From NCBI RefSeq assembly GCF_026212465.1, contig NC_080055.1:20669758-20733757 (forward strand): a stretch of DNA of 64,000 bases. Direction: 5' to 3'. Shown here piece by piece: positions 40,672-52,468 of the stretch. This DNA is from Amaranthus tricolor (taxonomy: Eukaryota; Streptophyta; Magnoliopsida; Caryophyllales; Amaranthaceae). The position numbers were made by a program, and so were the translations under genes. Position 1 is the first letter of the stretch. Every line of letters starts with the position of its first letter. The notes beneath the pieces were generated by a model that saw only the letters and a program-made list of their open reading frames with translations, did no database searches and had not been told where the DNA came from.

Positions 40672-42534
40672 TTCCTAAAAGTAAGTATTATAAGATTTTA
40701 TACTAAAGGCAAAAACACTAGATCAATTAACAATTAATCAACTTGTATCAAGAAATCAGAGATTTGAATTATGATTATATTACTAACAATAAGTCAAATA
40801 AAAAATAATTAACAATTGAAAATAGAAATACTACCTAATCTCTTATACCAATTCTAAAAACAAAAACAAAGAGGGCGGATTAAACAAGACAGGAACACCT
40901 TCAAACTCCATTCTAAAGAAATTGCAATATGAAAACTTACCCAGAGGCCAGATATAATAAACAAGTACTTACAAATACAACCAAAAACAACAACTACTAA
41001 ATGAACACATTGTGGCAGGAAAATGATACATGGGCAATCTAAATAACCAATGATTCAATCAAAAAAAAAAAATAACGCAGACTTCAAGAATCAGCAGTAC
41101 ATGAACAGTATATTAAGAGAAACAACGAAATCCTCACAGTTAGGAAAAATAAAAAGATCAGGTATAACAGGATCAAGCAAAATTAAGAACTGAAATGAAT
41201 TAAGAATGAAAAGGCAAATTTTAGTACCTTTATTTTGAGGGTGTAACGGATTTAGTTGACAAGAATCCAGCGAACAGCACACTATCTATACAGTAAATAC
41301 AAGGATTAAATGGTTTGTAATCGTAAGCAAAAAAATGAACAGCAGTAGCGATGCAAACAACCTCCAGGACGGCCAACAACAGAGCAGCAATTGATAGAAT
41401 GACAGCGGCAGCACCGTCCCACGACCAACCAGCAGCTACCCACGACGCAACAGCACCGTCCCACGACCCAACAGAACCGTCCAACAGCAGCAGCAACAAC
41501 GACCCAACAGCAGCAACAACAACCACTTACGGCAGCCCGCAGCAACCAATGAACAGTAGATCGAAATTCGCAAAGAAGAATGAGGAAATCAAATTCAGTT
41601 TCAGAGGAAATTACAATTTAGTTTGTGAAATAGGGTTTTTTGAGAAGTAAGAGTGAATGAATAGATAGCTGAAGGTGGGACGGTGAATAGGGTTTTGTGA
41701 AATCAAATTCAGATCCTCGTAAGTGAAGGTGGGAAAGTTGAAAGTAAATGAAATTTTTATTTTTCATTTCCCGGCAAACACTGCCCTAATATAATTTCAT
41801 CAATTGAAGGTCTATTGCGACGGTTTATACACAACCGTAGTAATAGGTATCCGTCCCATAGCAATAAGTGGTCTATTACGACGGTTTAAAAATAACCGTA
41901 GCAATAGGGTCCTAACTGTCGCAATAGAGTATCTATTGCTACGGTTCAAAACTAACCGTCGCAATAGAGCGTCGCCATTGCTCGTTAATGTAGTAGTGTA
42001 ATATCTTTTTCAAATACAATGTAAATCGTTATGTCACAAAGCGTTTTTTTATCTACAGTAAATCACTATGTGACATAGCAGTTTATGTGAACTTTAGAAG
42101 AAAAAAATAAAAAGTCATAATCTATAAGGGGAATTAAGTCTTTAGATTGCAAAGTGAAAATTAATTTTCTTTTGAGCATTATTTTGTGAAATGTTTCTTA
42201 TTTTATTTTATGAAAAATTTACTATAAAAAATCTTAACTTTTGCCAACTATGGATCATCATTAAAACTCTCAATTTTAGACACTTTTTAAATTTAAAGCA
42301 TTGTAATTTGTAATTTTTTCTTTAAAAAAAAAAGAAAATTCATCTTTATTACTTAGTTAAGACTTTTGACCATTTCTGTATCTATTTATTGTCGTCTTTT
42401 TCTTCAAGAACCCTCTTCTTTTACTTCTCTTTCTCTCTCCTCAGTCTTCATGTTTCTTTCCCTCTCTCTCCATTCATTCTTATTTAAACTCACATTTTCT
42501 TCTTTCCTCTTATTCTTTCCTTGGTCTTCAACAA

Positions 42535-42870
42535 TTAAGATGCAACATCCTAATTCTGGCTCTTTATTTAATCGTGGGAACATAGTGAACTCTGAGGTGG
42601 TTGAATGTCATCATAAATTGCAGGCTAAGTTGTTGTACAATGAGAAAAGGCCCAAATTTGGATAAAAGTTATGGTCTTGTCCGTATTGGCCTGTACGTAA
42701 GCTGAAATTACCTTCTTCTTTTTTTTTTTTTTATTTATGTGTGTTCATTACTAATGTCATGTTTTATTATTTGTGAAGAATTGTGAATGGTTTTTTTTTG
42801 AGTGGGAGAAGGATGGTAACAATTTAGAGGGATGGTTCATTACTAATTTCAATGTTGATTTCTTACGTCC
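42535..42870 (+). pseudogene. GRF-type zinc finger gene in the MULE
   Basis: The ATG at about 42540 opens a frame with C-H-H-KLQAKLLYNEKRPKFG. An in-frame TAA at about 42662 follows. The same frame then continues KLWSCPYWP, and after a GTACGT donor at about 42692 and a TGTGAAG acceptor near 42779 comes NCEWFFFEWE. Together this is the GRF zinc-finger signature (Cys, Cys in WSCPYW, Cys-x-Trp-Phe). The stop probably kills it unless read through. Such small GRF proteins are common in plant genomes and are often repeat-associated. It sits where mudrB sits in maize MuDR, convergent to the transposase. Confidence 0.6.
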
Positions 42871-45280
42871 TATTTGTTTGTATCCTTATATATCGAATGT
42901 AGGCAATGTTAAATGTTATGCTATTTGTTAGTGGCAACTATTAGTAACCTTGATCAAATAGGTGAAGAGCACCTAAACTCTTGTAAATTTTGTGACTTTT
43001 AACGATGAATGAAATGTCAACATTTGTGCATAATATGTGTTCCTGAAATAAGATTCACAACTACACCACATAACTTCCATAAATAAATTTGTTTCTTGTT
43101 TATAACTTCATAACAACACATTGTTAAGAGGCAAAAAAATGGTTTCTCTTTACAAGGAGAAACACTAACATATAGATAGTATTCAATTCAGTGGTGTAAC
43201 TTAAGTTCTTAATTAAACATATTTAGAACTACACTATAAAAAAGACAAAATAATAGTCTTGTTCTTGACTTGGCAGGTTGTTCTTCAAAGAGGGTTAGTG
43301 TTAGAACCAATAAACTTTGCTCCATCCCTTTGTCCTAACAGCTACATATATAAATAACAAATTAGTTGCAAGGTACTTTTAAGACAAGTTTTGATTACTC
43401 ATATCAAATTTATGAGAACTTAAATTTTCTATAACATTACCATCTTGTGTAATGATGACATCAAAATCTCGTGGAATTTGTGCAATGTTAAAATAAGAAA
43501 GAGTTATAAGATTATTCAATTCAGTGGTGTAATGAAAACATTGTAATCTTTACTACTCACCCTTCCTCTTGCTATAGAACCTTTACCTCATATTTTATTT
43601 ACGCCTCTTCCTCCCCTAAAACCTACCCACTTCTTATTTATCTACCATTCCTTCCAATTCTGATGGTTGTGCTATAGCTTTTAAGTGTTGTTGTGATTGT
43701 GAAACTTGAACTAGAGGTGCCCTATGTTCTGTTGTCATGTTTTTTTATTTTTGCATTGGTTGTGAAGATCTTGGAGGTTGTCCATCCTTCCTAGGTCTTC
43801 CCCTCTTTCTTAGAGGTTTCTCTTATTTGTACAAGAATGTTGTCCTTATTGGGACATCCCTTCTTATTATGCCCCTGAGACTTTCATAAGCCACAAGTCA
43901 TCACAATACCATGCTTTGTCAATCTCCCTGGCTTCTTAGTTTTTTTATGTGGATCCTTTCTTCTATTCAGTCATGGTCTTCTTGAACCTATTTTAATTGG
44001 TGGTGGAGTAAGAGGGTCATCTGATCATGGCCAGAACCTTTGACCATCAATTGGTGGAATTGAGCTTGAGTAACTTTTAAGATAATTCTTTTTTCTGTAG
44101 AGCGAATAGTCTTCAACTTCCAAATGTAAAAAAGAAATGCATGAGATAACCACAGTCTTCTTCACTGTGTCACTTATTTCCCAAGGTTATTATAGTAATC
44201 AAGCATACTCCCATGTAACATTTTATAGGCATTGTACATTACATGGTAAGCAAAAGGCTTTTTAACAAGATAATCATAAGCCTTTTTCACTGAGTCACTT
44301 ATTTCCTTAGTAGGCAAGTGAGGTCTTGTCTTTAAAACATCCAAGAATTGTCGTGCCACCCATTTAGCTTATAGTAGTTTATTCTTCTCCATGTTTCTTG
44401 TGCACACGTGTTCGCTATCCACTGACTTCACCACGTAAGCAGCTCTCCTCCTATCTCATGAAACATACAAATAAAAGGGACATTTGAGGACACACTTCAC
44501 CCACTAGTGGAAAAAACCTCATTTGCTGCGGTTTTTTGGCCATAATATGCTGCGGTTTTGGCCCTAAGCATTAGTGATAGCAGCAGATGGCCTATTATAA
44601 ATGTTGCGGTTTAAAACCACAGCAGAAAAGTGCACTATATGCTGCGGGCCTCCCTAAAACCGCAGCATCTAGTGCAAGACTATATGTTGCGGGCCTCCAC
44701 AAAATCGCAGCATATAGTTTTGTACTATATGCTGCGGTTTTATGGAAACCGCAGCACATATATTTTTTTTTTTTTGCTTTTTTCGTTTAATACTAATAAA
44801 TAATCCAATAATGTACAATATAAATAATGATTAATCCAATAATCCAATGATAATCACCAATTATCTCTTTGTAAACTCTCGATCGTATATATAATAATAT
44901 GTATATATACAAATTAAAGTCCTAAATCTAAACTAATTACATTATTTACCAAGAACAAAAATTAGCGAGATACGCGTCAATCTTGTCTTTCAATTGGCGC
45001 ATTTCTCCATCTCTCAAAGGGCGTGTTTCCCTTGGAATGTCGTATAAAACCTATAATATAATATTAAATTAAATGATACATAAACATTATTAGATTTTAC
45101 CAATAGTAAATATATAATATTATAATTTAAGAACGTAACAAATACTTACGGCGTCAATGTTTTCGACTCCAACCTCCTTCACGGATTGTAAGATATCGTC
45201 CATGTATTTGAGAGTATAGTAGCCACAATCAACAATATTATCAGCTTGTCGAAAGTACTAACAGAAAATAGATGTTAGTG

Positions 45281-45655
45281 CCAAAAAAGCTTAAAAACCC
45301 ATAAAATCGCAACTTAGCACGTCATTTCTAGCATATGACTATTATTTTCAACTCTAACCACTTCAACACAATAATATATACCAAATAGTGTTGTGTGCCA
45401 AGTTTCGTGCAAAACAAACCAAGTTTGAGCTACTTTATGCGCGAAAGTCCAAAAAAGCTTAAAAACCCATAAAATCACAACTTAGCACGTAATTTCTAGC
45501 ATACGACTATTATTTTCAATTCTAACCACTTCAACACAATAATATATACCAAATAGTGTTGTGTGAGAAGTTTTGTGCAAAAGAAAGCAAGTTTGAGCTA
45601 CTTTATGCGCGAAAGTCCAAAAAAAGCTTAAAAACCCATAAAATCAAATAGTGTT
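45281..45655. repeat. 168-bp tandem duplication inside CACTA-2
   Basis: Units start at 45281, 45449 and 45617 with ccaaaaaagcttaaaaaccc. The first two are full (168 bp, few substitutions) and the third is cut at about 45655. It lies between blocks of the protease region, probably in an intron. Confidence 0.9.
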
Positions 45656-45754
45656 GTGTATCTTTACTGCTGTCCATTCGGAAATGTGGCTCTGGATATA
45701 GATCCCATTTCTCCACACACTTTCTTCATTGTGCTGAAATGCATCGGAAAAGTA

Positions 45755-46106
<352 letters not shown>

Positions 46107-46948
46107 CACTTTAATTAAATAAAAATTGGTAAAATTTATAAAATTACGTACGCATTCAACAAGGCTTTGAATTTTGTGTTGCGAGGCGGGCTTTGAGGTT
46201 TTTGTAATGAGTCGAAGACGTGCACAGCGTTCGTTAAAGGACATATGACCAAAATTATCCAATGCAAACTACAAACGCAAATTTAAAATCAACAAATTAG
46301 AGATTATGTGAACTTAAAAATCAAAAGATAAGTTAAATTTCAAAAATAAAACTTACTCTTCCACATATAGAGCCAAAATGAACATGTGTGTAGATGCAAG
46401 GGAATTATTCAAAGTAGTCTCAATGTATGCTTTGACGTCATCTGGATCATTTACGCTTTTAGTACCCGAAATCGACTCAGGACAAAACCATCCAATTTTT
46501 ATTGGAGGTTCGCAAGAATTTAGCTCCTCGTACGCCGCACTAAACTCACGAATAAGAAAATTTTGTCAGTAATTCGGTTGTTGATACAATTAAACAATAA
46601 TGCCTAAATTGTAAGATGATGAACATCACCTCATGTAGACATGATAAGAGCTACATTCAACATTTCTCCTCTCAAAAATTGCCCAATGTCACTAGGACCA
46701 ATAATTACAAATGGGCTCTCAACAAAGCAGAATTGTTCCTTCTGCAGGGTTAGAACGATTGGGTCCTCCTCATGCAGGCGAGATGCACATGTGTGCAGCC
46801 ATTTGCAATCTTGAGAGAGATCTTTTAGCTCCGCATCAGTCAAAATTGGAGTGATTGCCATCGACTTTGACCCAGTCGACACCTTTGATAAAGAATCGAT
46901 CTCTCTCCTAGAGCCCTTTGGACTCTTTTGCTATTTCAACTTATATAA

Positions 46949-49569
46949 TTACATGCAATTAAAAAAATAAAAATAAATAAGATACAAATGATTATTACCA
47001 TGGTATATCAATTTAGCATCAACCGGCGCTTGATCCTTGGCACTCGCGTAAAATGTAGATGACGCCAAAATAAAAACCCCACTATTCTGTAGATAAGATG
47101 GTTTCTTATCTTGAACCTCAGTCAAAAATGTGAAGCCATTGACATCGTAACCCTCATATTTATTGAAATCATCTCGAGGACCAAAAGCTAACCACTTAAC
47201 AATTTCTGATACACCCTTGAGTTCTTCACTTATTACTCGATTATGAAACCAATCAATAAACGTCTTGTTATGCAACTGTATCAATCCCCTATCCCCTTTA
47301 CAAGGATATTTTGCGCGCAATATATCTAAATGTTCACTCAAAAAAGGATGGACTTCAGGAATATGATGCAACACATACAAGTGTGCTTGTAGAAGACTGT
47401 CTCGAGGAAGTGTGATCAATTTGGAGCCAATTGTTCCTTTTCCCTCAAGCCTTCCTTCATGTCGAGAGGTGGGAAGTCCAATAGGCTTTGCCATGGCTAA
47501 ATACTCGGCTATAAAGTTACTAATCTCATCGCTCACAGTGCCTTGAATCATACTCCCCTCGGGTTGTGCTGGATTCCTCACCATGTTTTGTAAAACACCC
47601 ATGTGTCTTTCAAAAGGATAACACCACTTTAAAAAAACTGGACCCAAAAGCTTGATCTCACGAACGAGATGGACAATAAGATGAACCATTATGTCAAAGA
47701 AAGAAGGTGGATCATACATCTCAAACTTGCATAAAGTTACAATCACGTCGACTTGAAGAGCATCAAGTTTAAAGGGATCAAGAACTTTACTACAAATTGT
47801 GTTGAAGAACGAACATAGCTTGGTAATAGCATATCTTACATGTTTTGGCAGTATTCCACGGATTGCAATTGGTAAGAACACTTGCATCATTACATGGCAA
47901 TCGTGAGATTTCATGCTTCCCAACTTCAGCTCACCATTTAGGGTCACAAATCTCTTCATGTTGGATGAGTACCCGGACGGAACCTTAATGCCATACAAAG
48001 ACTCACAAAATGTCTGCTTCTCTGCTTTGGACAATGTGTAGCAAGCTGAAGGCAAATAAACTTTGTCATTACTCATCTTCTTACCGCCCTTTCTCTTGTT
48101 ACTGCCACCAACTTCATCAGCTCTATTTCTTTTCTTACTCACCTTAACATGTGCCCACAACTCTGGACGAAGACCCTTAGATTCAAACCAATCTCGCACG
48201 GCCGTAACATCCTTTGTCTTACCCGGAATGTTCATGAGAGTCCCGAGTATGGCATCGCAAACATTTTTCTCTATATGCATAACGTCAAGACAATGCCTAA
48301 CCTGTAGATCTCTCCAATATGGAAGCTTCTAAAAGATTGATTCTTTTTTTCCATAATCGATCTTCACCCCCTTGCACTTGCCCTGTTTTACCAAATACAG
48401 TCTCAACTCCCTTAACCTGTTCATAAACCTCATAACCAGTCAACGGTCGACTAGCTACACGGTCCTCAACCTCCCTGTTGAACATCTTCTTCTTCTTACG
48501 ATATTGGTGATCTCGTGGGAGGAACTTTCGATGGTGCATGAATATGTGTTTGCACTTAGGAATCCACTTGGATTCCATGTCATCGATACATATTGGGCAT
48601 GCTTTTTCTTATACCCCAATAAGTTGTCATATGTCGGAAAATCATTAACGGTGCATAAAAGCATTGCACGCAAGGTGAACTCCTCATTAGCATATGCATC
48701 AAACACGAAAATGCCTTCATCCCACATCTTTCTTAAATCCACATCTTGAATCTAGGTATTATTGGAAGATACCACAATACCTTAGCCGGGGGCCCTTTAG
48801 CATCCCAAGCCCCTTTTACGCTTGTAGCGCGTTAACCCACACCTAGGACACTCTTCTAAGTTCTCGTTTTCATTCCGATACAATACACAATCATTCGGAC
48901 ATGCATGAATCTTCTGGTACTCTAAGCCGAAAGGATACATGAGCTTTTTGGCTTAATATGTCGACTTTGGAAGTTCATTTCCCTGAGGAAGCATCTCACC
49001 TAACGCTTCTAATAACATTGTGAAACTAGCGTCACTCCAATTGAACTTTGACTTAATGTTGAAAATTGTCAACACTGCTGTTAGTTTGGTGAACTTTGTA
49101 CATCCAGGGTACAAAGGCTTTTGAGAAGCCTCTGTCAACAAGTCAAAACACGAGGACGTTTTCTTAACTCATGCTCGACTCCCTCCATCATCTCATCAAC
49201 ACGATCCACATTCTCATCGACATTCTCTTCATCTTTCTCATACCCATTAACATGATCTACTACATCCTCATTGACATCAGCCACATTATTGACGTCCTCA
49301 ACAACACTTTTCTCTTTGTAAACTCTCTCCTCACCATGCCAAACCCAAACATGATATTGAGGCCTAAACCCGCGTCGAAGTATGTGCTCCCTAAGGATAT
49401 CAACACTATCTACCTTTGATACATTGCCACAAGTGACACATGGGCAATAAAAACCCACTCCCCCCGTCCTAACTTGATGTTCAACCGCAATACTACAAAA
49501 TTCTAATACGCCATCAATAAATTCTGACGATTCAATGCTTCCATACATCCAAGAACGATCTTTTGTCAT
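46949..49569 (-). pseudogene. CACTA-2 TNP2-like transposase with internal deletion
   Basis: 49569-49135: N-terminal transposase-associated domain (RSWMYGS, FYCPCVTCGN, REHILRRGF). 49141-48960: YPGCTKFTKLTAVL. 48940-48780: HACPNDCVLYRNENEE and GPPAKVLWYLPIIPRFK. Then at about 48750 the sequence jumps to DLRKMWDEGIFVFDAY (48742-48690), losing the roughly 150 residues that carry the family's TDGxNPF and HSTWPVLL blocks. 48578-48297: KHIFMHHRKFLPRDH. 48280-46970: MHIEKNVCDAILGTLMNIPG, DUF4218 (FFDIMVHLIVHLVREI, YPFERHMGVLQNMVRN) and DUF4216 (YEGYDVNGFTF, LQNSGVFILAS) regions in one long frame. Several frameshifts and stops are present. A DDE transposase without this block cannot be active, so the element is non-autonomous. 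Confidence 0.85.
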
Positions 49570-50470
49570 ACTAATTAGTGTGATAAATTAATTCAAAACA
49601 AAATTAATACACAATTTTTAACATATATAATTAAACCAAATTAACCCTATTTAACCCTATATAACCTTTATATTATTTAAAGTAATCAAATTCTTTATTT
49701 TTAAATTACAAAACATATATAACTAAAAAAAAACCATTTTCTTTAATCAAATACACATAATCAAAATAATAAGAAACTAATAATATACAACTACATACAT
49801 AAGTAAATTATTCACATTCAAATATACAACTACATATATACATAAGTAAATTACTCACATTCAAATATTCAAATACATACATAAGTAAATTATTCACATT
49901 CAAATATAAAATACATACCTTGGTAATGAGATATGATAATTTTGTTTCTACAATAAGATTATGTAACCTACAATGTAAAACAAAATCAAAATTAGTATAA
50001 AAAAAGACTAAATCCTTATTAAAACACAATGAAGCTATTCTTGAAGAACTTAAACAAAGATTGAAAAATTTATACCTTGAAGAAGAACAAGCTTAGCCCT
50101 AATGTCGTGGCTTTTTGAAGGAAAAACAACAATGGTGGGTTTAATAACTTAAAAAAAGATGGAGAAGGAAATTCGTGTAATGGGTGGTTATACTAATTTA
50201 CTTATGTATAACACAGTAAATTAACATGAACGAAATTGAAGAACACAGTAGAGATTTTTGAAGAGAAGAACACAATAGCTGTAGTCTTGGGTTGTTTTTG
50301 AAGAACTTGAAGAGATTTTTGCAGAGATTTTTGAAAACTTAGCTTGAAGAAATTGAGGAACTTGAAGAAGAAGACAGTAGGTAGTCGTGGGTTTTAGGAA
50401 TACAGTAGTTTATATGAGGGTTTAACCAAATAAACGTTAAAACTCGGGTTTTTAATTTTTTTGGGAAGGA
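49570..50470. other. CACTA-2 5' region without clear coding
   Basis: Between the transposase start and the right subterminal repeats. It contains three to four imperfect copies of a roughly 50-bp unit around cataagtaaattattcaca (49795-49918). No protein motif is recognised. Confidence 0.6.
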
Positions 50471-52468
50471 TTATTTGCTGCTGGCAGGACAAAAACCGCA
50501 GCATATGATGTGAATATAGCTTATATGCTGCGGGCAAGCGTAAAATCGCAACATTTGAGTGTTTTTTTTTCCTAATTCTTTTTCCTATTTATTGCTGCGT
50601 ATGTAAAAACCGCAACAAATGATTAGCAGCAGATACGTTTTTTTCCACTAGTAACATTTGCTCTTTGTTGCCTATTCTTGTCACCAGAAATGATGGCTAC
50701 ATTTCTACCTTGTAATACATCATAGCTTGCAAGTGCTGCCTTAAATTTTTCCTTATAAGAAAAACGTTGACCAACATTCCAGGTGAATATTTTAAAGTCC
50801 GTCCGTGCATCTCCGACAAATAATGCTCTCTTCGTTTTTCTTGTTTCTATACAATCCTCGCCATCAGAACTTGAAGTAGTATTTAACTCATCCTCACTGT
50901 TCTCATACTTAGAAAAGTTAATAGTTTCTCCAACATCAACAGTTGGAATTGCATTGTCAACCGTAAACTAACAAGTAGTTGCCTTCCTTTGTAGTTGCAT
51001 TGTGCTTCTAAACAATTCATTGCAAGTATCTTTCAATCTTGCTATGTCCTCTCTAATTCTTCATCACTAGACTCCTAACACCAACTTCATTTAGTTTATT
51101 AAATTCGAAGAAATCAACATCCTCGTCTAAACCATCAAACTCTTCATCATCTAACTCAAAGTCCTCACTTGGTTCTTGTTCAGATGCAACATAGTGTTCA
51201 TCTTTTGATGAACTCCGACCTTCTATAGCACTCATTAAATCATTTGTTGGTGGGATTCTCTTAGGTGTTGGTTTTTTGGGTTGCAGTAGGAAAAGTAACT
51301 TTGATTGGGCCTTCACATTCCCGACATTTGCTTTAATATTTAGAACTGATGAAGGCAATTGATGTACAACATACAAATCCAATGTTTTGTATTCAATTGC
51401 TAATGTAACCTACATAACTAACCTTCTTTAAGCCATCCTTCAATGTCATTCCAGAGAATCATGTAGCACAAATCTAATACTTTCTTACCAACACAACATT
51501 TTTCACCCAACTCCCAAACAAATTTCCAAAATATAGCATCAGATGCAACTAAAAATGTTCTTTTTATCCCTTTTAACATATTCAATATTAGTATGAATAG
51601 ACTCTTTAAACTTTCCAGCATACCAAAATCTTAAGAAAATATTCATATCCATCTTCATACTAGAAATTTCAAAGATTAACTTAATTCAAACAATAAAATT
51701 AAAAACGAAAATCAAGCATTATTCTAATGTATCCGAATCAATCATCAACTTAAACAAATAAAATCAAATCACAAAATTTGAAAATGTTGTAAAAAAATTG
51801 TTGTAATCACAAAATTGCATAACTCTTAAGTTATAGTAAAATGAAAAAAAAACACCATTAAAAATAAATAATCATACCTTATTTCGAGCCGTATACTGTT
51901 GCAACAATAGAGGTCATGAGGAAAGGAGAAATAAGAGGTAAATACAGTGAAATAATCGGGGTAAATGACAGGCTTACATACTTGATAAAAAAAAGGTTGT
52001 ACTAAATATAGTTGGGACCCGCTCTTTCATTACTTAATTAAAGGTTTAAAGGTCACTTTAAACTTTAAACTAAAAAAAATGTCCAAAATTAAAATTTTTA
52101 AATAATAATTCATAATTGGGAATTTTATAATTAAATCTTGAAAAGTTGAAATTTTTTATAAGTAAGTTTCATTTTATTTATGAAATTCATATTGAGAATC
52201 ATATAATCATATTTTAAGGCCCTTTGAGAAAGTTCTAATCTAACTGAACCGAAACCGAAAAGCTGAGAAAAAGTTTGAAGGATCAAAACATTGTGCCGAT
52301 TCAAAACCATCAACTCTCACTGTCCAAGGGTTGAAAACCCACCAAATCTTAAGATTAAGATCTATCATTCCTTCCATAAATCTAGTTACATATTCTTGGA
52401 TTATTATAGCTTTGATTATTTCTTGGATTTATTCGCTAAATCTTCTCAATCACTACAAAGGGTAATCA

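Larger units (their letters stand above)
33842..41998 (-). mobile_element. CACTA (En/Spm, CMC) DNA transposon 1, complete, 8157 bp
   Basis: The left end cactactacattaatgagc and the inverted right end cactactacattaacgagc match at 18 of 19 positions. TAA duplications flank the element (33839-33841 and 41999-42001). Subterminal regions (33890-34240 and 41810-41975) carry many copies of a motif around CCTATTGCGACGGT in both orientations. It encodes a TNP2-like transposase and a second, Transposase_24-like protein, both on the minus strand. A (TA)n run lies near the left end. The identical TAA duplication and well-preserved ends indicate a rather recent insertion. Confidence 0.96.

Noticed and set aside
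41306..41650. Ala/Thr/Ser-rich open frames on both strands
   Set aside because: Low-complexity CAGCAGCAAC-rich sequence upstream of the CACTA-1 transposase, probably its leader; no protein motif.
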